From positions 1 through 5,646 of the forward strand of contig CAMWKC010000156.1 in assembly GCA_947174735.1 (NCBI GenBank): DNA of 5,646 bases, in the 5' to 3' direction. The stretch comes from an uncultured Porphyromonadaceae bacterium. Lineage in GTDB: Bacteria; Bacteroidota; Bacteroidia; Bacteroidales; Muribaculaceae. Shown here piece by piece: positions 1 to 5,646 of the stretch (positions are counted from its first letter, which is position 1; each line of letters begins with the position of its first letter). The position numbers and the translations under genes were made by a program. The notes beneath the pieces were generated by a model. That model did no database searches, was not told where the DNA came from, and saw only the letters and a program-made list of their open reading frames with translations.

Positions 1-1
1 G

Positions 2-961
2 TATATAGACTATGAACTAAACCGTGAAGACGTACGCTTCATAGTATGGTATGCTATAGCTATGAGCTATGAAAAAATGCGTATGCTCTCACCTGACAGT
101 GAACTTGTAAAGCGTGTGGCTGACTTATGGTACGGAGAACTTGAGGCCCGTTATGATGACGCTCCGGAGCCGGAAGGCTATCGTGTACATCAGGAACTTG
201 AAATCAATAATCCTGCCGACGGTCAGGGACTACTGAAGCTGGCTAACTGGCTATTCATGCATAATTATCTCCTTACTCCTGCTTTCGCTCTCACCCTGTC
301 GCATATAATGGCTGAGCCAGGACTTGCTGACCAGGACAATCTTCCGAAGCTATACGAACGTCTGGAACAGGCCATGATGGAAGATCCTACCGGCCCATTA
401 GCACTCTATCTGCGTGAATGGATATATCTCATACTCGAAGGAAAATTGCCTCCTGTATCGCCTACACCTGTTGCTGAAGGTGAGGACGCAGAAAAAATAC
501 ATCCTTACTATGAGAAATTTGTAGCTGCTACTGATGGCAAAACCATAGCTTTTTTCAGCGACTACGAGAGTCTGAATCGTTTTTTTATTGATGTGTTAGG
601 ATGGTCAGAAGGCGAGGAGCATTTACCGCAATTGAAAGATGCACACGATTTTATACTGATGGTCAACCGACAGAAAGGAATGTTACTGGCCAAAGATATT
701 GCTCGCTGTGTGGCTGCTCCCTTTAATCCCTGTTACGATTCCGCTTACGCTCGTACACATGCTATTGAACTTCTGACTGAACGCGGACGTTGCCCACACG
801 ATCTGCTGGAGCGTATATGGAGCGAAGACTGGTTGCCGGACGCTGTATTTCCGGGTGATTATCCTGATGAAGAACGCCGGGCAGAGGCACATCGGCTTGT
901 AGCTGAAAACCATGACTTCATAGCTCGCTGTTATCTTCAGCAATATTATCGGGGCGACTGA
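2..961 (+). CDS. DUF3843-like hypothetical protein, 5' end outside window (partial)
   Basis: A protein of unknown function; 319 residues are visible. The first ATG is at 62, but the same frame has no stop back to position 2. The 20 upstream codons read as plausible protein, including REDVRFIVWYA running straight into the Met at 62, so the true start is probably off the left edge. The C-terminal part (NRQKGMLLAKDIARC, then GRCPHDLLERI, then DWLPDAVFPGD, ending DFIARCYLQQYYRGD) resembles, from memory, the Bacteroidota-restricted DUF3843 family. No signal peptide or convincing membrane segment is visible; the protein is acidic, with many Trp and Tyr, and looks cytoplasmic. No catalytic motif was recognised. 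It ends with tandem stops, TGA then TAG. The next gene is 63 bases downstream on the same strand and in the same frame, so co-transcription is possible. That it is a gene is near certain; the family name is from memory and less sure. Confidence 0.75.
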   Translation, partial: YIDYELNREDVRFIVWYAIAMSYEKMRMLSPDSELVKRVADLWYGELEARYDDAPEPEGYRVHQELEINNPADGQGLLKLANWLFMHNYLLTPAFALTLSHIMAEPGLADQDNLPKLYERLEQAMMEDPTGPLALYLREWIYLILEGKLPPVSPTPVAEGEDAEKIHPYYEKFVAATDGKTIAFFSDYESLNRFFIDVLGWSEGEEHLPQLKDAHDFILMVNRQKGMLLAKDIARCVAAPFNPCYDSAYARTHAIELLTERGRCPHDLLERIWSEDWLPDAVFPGDYPDEERRAEAHRLVAENHDFIARCYLQQYYRGD

Positions 962-983
962 TAGGCTCAAACTTACCATAGAT

Positions 984-1018
984 GTCGTGTGTTGTTATAA
1001 TAAAAATATCAACACGAC
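984..1018. repeat. Imperfect inverted repeat between the DUF3843-like and DUF2156 genes
   Basis: The left arm GTCGTGTGTTG (984-994) faces the right arm CAACACGAC (1010-1018). Nine base pairs form if two bases in the left arm bulge out, around a 15-base AT-rich loop. The right arm ends six bases before the ATG of the next gene. No T-run follows, so it is not a classical intrinsic terminator. It could be a weak terminator or RNA-processing site for the upstream gene, an operator, or a structure affecting translation of the DUF2156 gene. The structure is seen by eye; any function is inferred. Confidence 0.35.
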
Positions 1019-1024
1019 GACACT

Positions 1025-2050
1025 ATGGAAAACACAATCTTACACAGTACCGCTACAGCTGCTTTAACGGCAGTCCCCGATATAAATATACTCGCCGAAA
1101 GATTCGGTCAATTATCAGGACAGTTTGAACGGATAGAACCTTATACAGGACCATGTCCGGAATTTAAACCTGTTACCCAATCCGATATGGCTGTTATAAT
1201 GACCTATCTGGAGCATGCGCCGGGTCGTACCACCGATTATAGTTACGGAGGTCTGCTGATGTGGGTAGACTACTTTAACTATGAATACTGCATTATTGAG
1301 GATACGCTTTTCATTAAGGGAATGGTTGAAAATGACCTTTCATGTGAAGCTTTCGCTTTGCCGATAGGACATTTACCGCTGTCAAAATCTTTAGGTGTGC
1401 TTAAGGCATGGTGCGAACGTCATAAGATGCCTCTGGTCCTGTCTGCTATACCGGCTGAAGGTCTGGAAATTTTGCGGCCATTTCGTCCTAAAGCAGTCGA
1501 ACTTCTGACTGACTGGGGTGATTATCTTTATGATGCTTCTGATCTTGCCTGGCTGAAGGGCAAACGCTATTCGAAGAAGCGCAATCATGTCAATCAGTTT
1601 ATGAATAGCGTATCAGACTGGTATCTTGAACCTCTGACAAATCTTAATGCTGTTGAGGCCATGAAATTTATGGATATATTCGACCTTGAAGGTGACAATA
1701 CTCCTATGGCTATAGAGGAACGCCAGTTGACGCGAAATACGGTACAGTCTATAGCTGATGGTGATAAAGGTATGGAGGGTGCCCTGCTTTATGCCGACGG
1801 CAAAGTGTGTGCTTTTACGATAGGAGATCGTCGCGGCGACACACTGTTTATACATATAGAAAAAGCCACACGTCAGGTGCCGGGTAGTTATGAGGCTATA
1901 AACACTCTTTTTGCCAGAAGCATGACAGAGGCATATCCTGAAATAAAGTATATCAACCGTGAGGACGACTCAGGTGACGAAGGACTCCGTTTCGCCAAAG
2001 AATCATATCACCCGGTTGAGGTACTGAAAAAGTACAACGTGATATTCTGA
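1025..2050 (+). CDS. DUF2156 / phosphatidylglycerol lysyltransferase C-domain protein
   Basis: A 341-residue protein matching the C-terminal domain of MprF-type lysyl-phosphatidylglycerol synthases (LPG_synthase_C, DUF2156), which has a tandem GNAT-like fold. Visible landmarks are SYGGLLMWVDYF (73-84), KGKRYSKKRNHVNQF (178-192), VCAFTIGD (261-268), IHIEKA (276-281) and INREDDSGDEGLR (310-322). The multi-helix flippase domain of true MprF is absent and no membrane segment is seen, so this is the stand-alone soluble form common in Bacteroidota. Its acceptor is not established, and lysinylation of phosphatidylglycerol should not be assumed. The domain seems to begin near FKPV (47-50), leaving about 46 extra N-terminal residues compared with relatives I recall. 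The ATG at 1025 is the only usable ATG before codon 55, so it was kept. No Shine-Dalgarno sequence is evident. The mannosyltransferase gene follows after 11 bases, implying a shared transcript. Confidence 0.8.
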   Translation: MENTILHSTATAALTAVPDINILAERFGQLSGQFERIEPYTGPCPEFKPVTQSDMAVIMTYLEHAPGRTTDYSYGGLLMWVDYFNYEYCIIEDTLFIKGMVENDLSCEAFALPIGHLPLSKSLGVLKAWCERHKMPLVLSAIPAEGLEILRPFRPKAVELLTDWGDYLYDASDLAWLKGKRYSKKRNHVNQFMNSVSDWYLEPLTNLNAVEAMKFMDIFDLEGDNTPMAIEERQLTRNTVQSIADGDKGMEGALLYADGKVCAFTIGDRRGDTLFIHIEKATRQVPGSYEAINTLFARSMTEAYPEIKYINREDDSGDEGLRFAKESYHPVEVLKKYNVIF

Positions 2051-2061
2051 TACAATCCGCC

Positions 2062-2802
2062 ATGAGCGACGCATTAGTAATCATTCCCACTTATAACGAG
2101 ATAGAGAATATCTCAAACATAATCGACGCAGTGATGGCGTTACCCGAAGGTTTTGACGTGCTTGTGATAGACGATGGCTCGCCTGACGGTACTGCCGATG
2201 CTGTGCGTAATAAAATAGAACAGTATTCCGATAGAGTACATCTTGAATGTCGTGCGGGAAAATTAGGTCTCGGCACAGCTTATATACATGGTTTCAGGTG
2301 GGCACTTAATCACGGTTATGATTATGTGATAGAGATGGATGCCGACTTTTCGCATAATCCGGCTGACCTGCCGCGCTTATACGCTGAATGTCGTGACCGT
2401 GGTGCCGATGTATGTGTCGGCTCACGGTATATCAGCGGTGTCAATGTGGTCAACTGGCCTATGGGACGTGTACTGATGTCTTATTTTGCATCGGCATACG
2501 TGCGTTTTGTGACACGTATGCCGCTGCGTGACGCTACTGCCGGATTTGTATGTTACAGACGGCGTGTGCTTGAAAATATCGGGCTGGACAGCATACAGTT
2601 CAAGGGCTATGCTTTCCAGATAGAGATGAAATTTAAATCATGGCGTAGCAAATACAAAGTGGTAGAGATACCGATTGTATTTGTCAACCGTCAGTTAGGC
2701 ACTTCGAAAATGAACAGTTCAATTTTCGGTGAAGCTGTGTTCGGTGTTATGAAACTGCGTTTGCAGTCTCTGACAGGTAAACTGCTGCCTAAGAAAGAAT
2801 AA
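2062..2802 (+). CDS. Polyprenol-phosphate mannosyltransferase (Dpm1-like GT2)
   Basis: A 246-residue family 2 glycosyltransferase expected to transfer mannose from GDP-mannose to polyprenyl phosphate on the cytoplasmic face of the inner membrane. The lipid-linked mannose would feed glycan or glycoprotein synthesis. Motifs in order: PTYNE (9-13), DDGSPDGT (37-44, nucleotide binding), GLGTAYIHG (69-77), DADFSHNP (93-100, containing the DxD metal/nucleotide site), GSRY (120-123), RDATAGF (156-162) and RQLGTSKM (210-217, the conserved Arg and Ser-Lys region near the acceptor site of dolichol-phosphate mannose synthases). No C-terminal membrane helices are present, so it is the short Dpm1-type form, of normal length. 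The sequence closely follows the version I know from Bacteroides. The donor sugar is inferred from family; a GT2 of this type could use another nucleotide sugar. It lies 11 bases after the DUF2156 gene and ends three bases from the convergent gmd stop. Confidence 0.88.
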   Translation: MSDALVIIPTYNEIENISNIIDAVMALPEGFDVLVIDDGSPDGTADAVRNKIEQYSDRVHLECRAGKLGLGTAYIHGFRWALNHGYDYVIEMDADFSHNPADLPRLYAECRDRGADVCVGSRYISGVNVVNWPMGRVLMSYFASAYVRFVTRMPLRDATAGFVCYRRRVLENIGLDSIQFKGYAFQIEMKFKSWRSKYKVVEIPIVFVNRQLGTSKMNSSIFGEAVFGVMKLRLQSLTGKLLPKKE

Positions 2803-2805
2803 AGA

Positions 2806-3894
2806 TTACTTTACGATACCCTTTTCGAGATATTCGGCAAGGTTGGTACGTACCTGTTCACCGGCCCGTTCGGCAGCTACCTTTGCCATGTCTGAATCAA
2901 CCATAATATTGACAAGTTCCTCAAAAGATGTCTTTTTAGGATTCCAACCGAGTTCTCGACGCGCTTTCGAAGGGTCTCCGAGCAGATTGACTACATCGGT
3001 AGGACGGTAGAAATCGGGTGATACTTCGATAAGTATCTTACCGGTGCGCACGTCTATGCCTTTTTCGTTCTCACCTTCGCCTTCAAATCTGAGCTCTATA
3101 CCTGCGCGGCGGAAAGCATACAGACAGAATTCGCGCACGGAATGTTGTTCGCCTGTGGCTATCACATAATCATCCGGTTTCGGCTGTTGTAAAATAAGCC
3201 ACATACATTCGACATAATCACGGGCGTATCCCCAGTCTCGCTTAGACGACAGATTACCTAACAACAGTTTTTCCTGTTTACCCTGTGCTATACGTGCGGC
3301 TGCTAAAGTTATCTTTCGGGTGACGAAGGTCTCTCCGCGTCGTTCACTCTCATGATTGAACAGTATGCCTGAACAGGCATACATGCCGTAAGCCTCACGG
3401 TATTCCTTTACGATCCAGAAACCGTAAAGTTTTGCTACTGCGTAGGGTGAATAAGGGTGAAAGGGTGTCAATTCGTTTTGTGGTACCTGTTCTACCTTGC
3501 CGTAAAGTTCGGAAGTGGAAGCCTGATAAATACGGCACGAATCAGTAAGTCCGCACAAACGCACAGCCTCGAGCACACGCAACACACCTGTGGCATCGAC
3601 ATTGGCAGTGAATTCGGGTGAGTCAAAGCTGACCTGTACATGACTTTGGGCTGCCAAATTATAGATTTCGTCAGGGCGTACTTTCTGTACTACCTGCATT
3701 ATTGATAGCGAATCGGTAAGGTCGGCATAATGGAGATGAAAATGCGGGTGGCCCTCAAGATGAGCTATGCGCTCGCGAAAGTCGACTGATGAGCGGCGTA
3801 TTGTGCCGTGTACATCATAGCCTTTAGCCAGCAGCAGTTCGGAGAGGTAGGAGCCATCCTGTCCGGTGACACCTGTTATCAAAGCAGTCTTCAT
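2806..3894 (-). CDS. gmd: GDP-mannose 4,6-dehydratase
   Basis: Converts GDP-D-mannose to GDP-4-keto-6-deoxy-D-mannose, the first step toward GDP-L-fucose, GDP-rhamnose, GDP-perosamine or related sugars; cytoplasmic. The 362-residue protein is a complete extended short-chain dehydrogenase: Rossmann motif GVTGQDG (8-14), NADP-selecting RRSS (33-36), catalytic Thr127 and Glu129 in STSELYG, and YAVAK with Tyr151 and Lys155. Further family signatures are [19 protein letters not shown] (176-194), [10 protein letters not shown] (219-228) and [17 protein letters not shown] (295-311). It is slightly shorter than the E. coli enzyme in the loop before the last of these, as far as I can compare from memory. 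The ATG (complement of 3892-3894) gives the canonical MKTALITG start. No GDP-fucose synthase (fcl) gene is adjacent on either side: the Dpm1-like gene is downstream and aspartate kinase is divergent upstream. Confidence 0.97.
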   Translation of the reverse strand: MKTALITGVTGQDGSYLSELLLAKGYDVHGTIRRSSVDFRERIAHLEGHPHFHLHYADLTDSLSIMQVVQKVRPDEIYNLAAQSHVQVSFDSPEFTANVDATGVLRVLEAVRLCGLTDSCRIYQASTSELYGKVEQVPQNELTPFHPYSPYAVAKLYGFWIVKEYREAYGMYACSGILFNHESERRGETFVTRKITLAAARIAQGKQEKLLLGNLSSKRDWGYARDYVECMWLILQQPKPDDYVIATGEQHSVREFCLYAFRRAGIELRFEGEGENEKGIDVRTGKILIEVSPDFYRPTDVVNLLGDPSKARRELGWNPKKTSFEELVNIMVDSDMAKVAAERAGEQVRTNLAEYLEKGIVK

Positions 3895-3992
3895 TTTATT
3901 ATATTAGTGCTCTATCAGTTTGACTTGTTTGTCCGGCTATGTACTTTAATAGGGTGAGAGGAAACTGTACCTTAGTCGAAAGATTATATCTG

Positions 3993-4026
3993 CAAAATTA
4001 GCAACCAAGTAGCGAAAATAGGCAAA
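3993..4026 (-). promoter_or_regulatory. Putative Bacteroidota-type promoter for gmd
   Basis: Read on the minus strand, 4000-3993 is TAATTTTG, an exact match to the TAnnTTTG -7 element of Bacteroidota primary sigma factor promoters. A TTTG at the complement of 4023-4026 could be the -33 element, but the 22-base spacing is longer than the usual 19-21. Transcription would start a few bases to the left and leave an untranslated leader of about 90 nucleotides before the gmd ATG. This is pattern match only. Confidence 0.5.
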
Positions 4027-4031
4027 AGAAA

Positions 4032-4057
4032 CTGAAAAAAGTGAACTATACTTTCAG
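4032..4057. repeat. Imperfect inverted repeat between the two divergent promoters
   Basis: The left arm CTGAAAAAAGT (4032-4042) faces ACTTTCAG (4050-4057). The arms are complementary except for three extra A residues on the left, with a 7-base spacer GAACTAT. It sits just upstream of the predicted -33 element of gmd and about 40 bases upstream of that of the kinase, a position suiting an operator acting on either or both. In an A-rich stretch it may also arise by chance. Confidence 0.25.
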
Positions 4058-4093
4058 AAAACAGGACAAAAAGGGGATATAGGCGATGCCGGA

Positions 4094-4125
4094 GTTGGCG
4101 GAATAAAGTTAAATTGTTAATTTTG
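4094..4125 (+). promoter_or_regulatory. Putative Bacteroidota-type promoter for aspartate kinase
   Basis: TAATTTTG at 4118-4125 matches the Bacteroidota -7 consensus TAnnTTTG exactly. GTTG at 4094-4097, 20 bases upstream, is a three-of-four match to the -33 TTTG element at normal spacing. The start of transcription would fall near 4129-4133, giving a leader of about 70 nucleotides before the ATG at 4203. This is the better of the two promoter candidates in the window. Confidence 0.6.
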
Positions 4126-4150
4126 CATCTTGCAACGCTACCGGACCGGC

Positions 4151-4169
4151 CTGTAATCAGACTTTACAG
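4151..4169 (+). other. Small hairpin in the presumed aspartate kinase leader
   Basis: CTGTAA (4151-4156) and TTACAG (4164-4169) are perfectly complementary, forming a 6-bp stem with a 7-base loop. It lies between the predicted promoter and the start codon and is preceded by a CCGG-A-CCGG repeat (4141-4149). No T-run follows, so it is not an obvious attenuator. No leader peptide rich in Lys, Thr or Met codons was recognised. Chance is a reasonable explanation. Confidence 0.25.
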
Positions 4170-4202
4170 AGTTCCGTGTCGCTACAGAAGCAGAAAATGC
4201 GT

Positions 4203-5582
4203 ATGAAGGTATTGAAATTCGGAGGTACCTCGGTAGGAACAGCCGAGAGCCTTGAAAATGTAAAAAAGATAGTCGAAGGTATCAATGGCGAAGCCATAAT
4301 TGTGGTATCTGCTCTGGGTGGTCTCACCGACAAGCTTATAGCTACAGCACGTCAGGCCGCTTCGGGAGACTCCGGCTATAAAGCAGAAATAGAAGGCATA
4401 CGCCGACGTCATCACGACATCATCGAAAGAGTGGTGCCTGAATCACGTCGTAGAGGTGTGACCGCTGAAGTAGACAGACTGCTCGATGAAATGGAGCGTA
4501 ACTATGATGGTGTCAATCTGTTGCTTAATCTGTCAGCGCATACGCTTGATACAATAGTAAGTTTCGGTGAGCGTATGTCGAGTCATATAGTGGCAGCCAT
4601 GATAGAAGACGCACGCCGTTACGACTCGCTTGATTTCATACGCACCGAAGTATGGTTTGGTCGCAGCATAGCTGATATGGCATTGACCGAACAGGGTATA
4701 AAATCCGCACTCGGTCATGGCGGCTACCGTTATGCTATAGTGCCGGGCTTTATATCAACAGACCGTGACAGCGGACAGATAACAAATCTCGGTCGTGGAG
4801 GCAGTGACTTCACAGCCGCTCTTATAGCTGCGGCTCTTGATGCCGAACTGCTTGAGATATGGACTGACGTTGACGGTTTCATGACAGCTGATCCACGTGT
4901 GATACCGACAGCTCGTGTGTTGTCACACATGTCGTTTGTAGAAAGTATGGAACTTTGTTCATACGGAGCCAAAGTCATTTATCCGCCTACGATATATCCG
5001 GTATTTCATAAAAACATACCAATCAAAATACTCAATACATTTAATCCTGCTGCTCCCGGTACTCTTATAACTGATCGTAAAGGTACGGACGGGCGTATGG
5101 CTACGGGTATTTCATCAGTCAAAGATACCTGTCTGGTGATATTGCGTGGTGAACTGACAACAAATGTAGCTGAAATTAATTCGCGCACATATAACGCTCT
5201 TGCCAAGAATGGTATAAGTGTATTGTTGGTGTCACCTCCGGCTCAACAAGAGGCGTTCTCTTTTGCTGTCGGCGGTACTGATGCTGACCTTGCTGTCAAG
5301 GTACTTGAGGAGGAGTATGCTCCTGAACTTGCTGACGGTACACTAAGTGAGATATATTGTTATAACCGTCTGGCTACTATTGCTGTAGTCGGTGATGACC
5401 TTAAAGCTTATCCCGGGCTTGGTACACGACTTATCAACACACTTGAACGTTCAGCTATAAAAGTACATGCAGCTTCGGACGGTGTTTCCGAAACAACTAT
5501 AACTCTTGTTGTAGGGCAGGAAGACGTAGCCGAAGGTATGAGGTTGATACACGGTCTTCTCTTTGATATAGCGGCCGATTGA
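4203..5582 (+). CDS. lysC: Aspartate kinase, monofunctional, ThrA-like with ACT domains
   Basis: Phosphorylates aspartate with ATP, the committed step to lysine, threonine, methionine and diaminopimelate; cytoplasmic. Numbered from the ATG at 4203 (459 residues): KFGGTSVG (5-12, ATP/aspartate site), SFGERMS (120-126), GRGGSD (197-202), TDVDGFMTADPR (221-232), then two ACT regulatory subdomains (about 310-370 and 385-455). The C-terminal half, for example ELADGTLSEI and YNRLATIAVVGDDLK, is more like the kinase half of E. coli ThrA than LysC as I recall them. It stops right after the LLFD segment, with no homoserine dehydrogenase domain. The start at 4203 gives the family-typical MKVLKFGG; an ATG at 4197 or a GTG at 4176 in the same frame would add 2 or 9 residues with no family support. 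In the first ACT subdomain the effector-loop sequence is SPPAQQE instead of the usual QxSSE-like pattern, so feedback behaviour may differ. In Bacteroides a lysA gene follows such a kinase; here the window ends too soon to tell. Confidence 0.93.
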   Translation: MKVLKFGGTSVGTAESLENVKKIVEGINGEAIIVVSALGGLTDKLIATARQAASGDSGYKAEIEGIRRRHHDIIERVVPESRRRGVTAEVDRLLDEMERNYDGVNLLLNLSAHTLDTIVSFGERMSSHIVAAMIEDARRYDSLDFIRTEVWFGRSIADMALTEQGIKSALGHGGYRYAIVPGFISTDRDSGQITNLGRGGSDFTAALIAAALDAELLEIWTDVDGFMTADPRVIPTARVLSHMSFVESMELCSYGAKVIYPPTIYPVFHKNIPIKILNTFNPAAPGTLITDRKGTDGRMATGISSVKDTCLVILRGELTTNVAEINSRTYNALAKNGISVLLVSPPAQQEAFSFAVGGTDADLAVKVLEEEYAPELADGTLSEIYCYNRLATIAVVGDDLKAYPGLGTRLINTLERSAIKVHAASDGVSETTITLVVGQEDVAEGMRLIHGLLFDIAAD

Positions 5583-5646
5583 GAGAATTACCGGTATTTT
5601 ATGAGTGAAAGATAAGACGTTTCGAATTGTTTATATAATATAGACC
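5583..5646. other. Short non-coding tail after aspartate kinase
   Basis: The 64 bases after the stop contain no supportable gene: the ATG at 5601 runs into TAA after four codons. A palindrome TACCGGTA (5589-5596) followed by TTTT is too short to call a terminator. The last 25 bases are AT-rich and could be the upstream region of the next gene, but no complete TAnnTTTG element is visible. Confidence 0.6.

Larger units (their letters stand above)
3895..4202. other. Divergent intergenic region between gmd and aspartate kinase
   Basis: About 300 bases, AT-rich in most of the stretch (roughly 3895-4080 and 4100-4130), with no supportable open reading frame apart from possible N-terminal codons of the kinase after the GTG at 4176. 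It holds two oppositely facing TAATTTTG elements (complement of 3993-4000, and 4118-4125), an imperfect inverted repeat at 4032-4057, and a small hairpin at 4151-4169 in the presumed kinase leader. No tRNA, recognisable small RNA or known riboswitch was identified. The kinase leader, about 70 nucleotides, is too short for a lysine riboswitch. Confidence 0.8.

Noticed and set aside
968..975. CAAACTTA, which on the minus strand reads TAAGTTTG, a match to the Bacteroidota -7 element that would drive antisense transcription into the DUF3843-like gene.
   Set aside because: No TTTG-like -33 element lies at the proper distance, and no gene starts to the left on the minus strand. Such a short match is expected by chance.
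683..979. A 98-codon minus-strand open frame over the end of the first gene.
   Set aside because: It lies opposite a well-supported coding sequence, shows no protein-family features, and is an open frame produced by the other strand's codon pattern. The other short antisense frames (1391-1588, 1613-1855, 2091-2276, 4182-4415, 4533-4718, 4730-4978, 5006-5206) were dismissed for the same reason.
2843..2856. Palindrome GGTACGTACC inside the 3' end of gmd as a possible terminator for the facing mannosyltransferase gene.
   Set aside because: As a hairpin it has only three pairs around a four-base loop and no T-run, and it is explained by gmd codons.
4132..4202. Lysine riboswitch or amino-acid attenuator in the aspartate kinase leader.
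   Set aside because: The leader is only about 70 nucleotides, far shorter than a lysine riboswitch. It has no leader peptide with repeated Lys, Thr or Met codons and no terminator hairpin with a T-run.
5601..5615. ATG at 5601 as the start of a downstream gene such as lysA.
   Set aside because: The frame stops after four codons. Any downstream gene begins beyond the window.
1..5646. Mobile element, CRISPR array, toxin-antitoxin or defence system.
   Set aside because: No transposase, integrase, direct-repeat array, terminal repeats or known defence domains are visible. All five genes fit housekeeping or envelope metabolism, or a lineage-typical hypothetical protein.

Overview
The window looks like ordinary core chromosome from a gut-type member of the Bacteroidales. 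The genus is not determinable by eye; a Muribaculaceae-like genome is an inference. Three things point this way. The Dpm1-like glycosyltransferase, the GMD, the stand-alone MprF-C-like protein and the DUF3843-like protein all resemble Bacteroidota versions. Start codons lack strong Shine-Dalgarno sequences. Two copies of the Bacteroidota -7 promoter element (TAnnTTTG, here TAATTTTG) lie in the one large intergenic region. No tRNA, rRNA, insertion sequence, phage gene, CRISPR array or plasmid feature was seen.

Layout: (1) Positions 2-961 (+) hold the 3' part of a DUF3843-like gene whose reading frame is open back to the first base of the window. The ATG at 62 is therefore probably internal. 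(2) A 63-base gap with an imperfect inverted repeat leads to a stand-alone DUF2156 / phosphatidylglycerol lysyltransferase C-domain protein (1025-2050, +). (3) Eleven bases later begins a polyprenol-phosphate mannosyltransferase (Dpm1-like GT2, 2062-2802, +), likely in the same transcript. (4) Facing it, with only three bases between the stop codons, is gmd, GDP-mannose 4,6-dehydratase (2806-3894, -). (5) About 300 bases of AT-rich intergenic DNA (3895-4202) carry a leftward promoter for gmd and a rightward promoter for aspartate kinase, with an imperfect inverted repeat between them. (6) A monofunctional aspartate kinase of the ThrA-like type (about 4203-5582, +) is followed by 64 bases with no recognisable gene.

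How the genes fit together: the Dpm1-like enzyme and GMD both use GDP-mannose. The first moves mannose to a lipid carrier; the second starts the route to GDP-L-fucose or related deoxysugars. They are two competing sinks for one precursor, placed tail to tail. The DUF2156 protein probably shares a transcript with the mannosyltransferase, which suggests an envelope or lipid-linked role, but its substrate is unknown. Aspartate kinase belongs to the separate lysine/threonine/methionine/diaminopimelate pathway and is linked to gmd only by the shared divergent promoter region. No new defence or mobile system was found. The items most worth a second look are the unusual effector-loop sequence in aspartate kinase, gmd without an adjacent fcl, the N-terminal extension of the DUF2156 protein, and the near-touching convergent gene ends.
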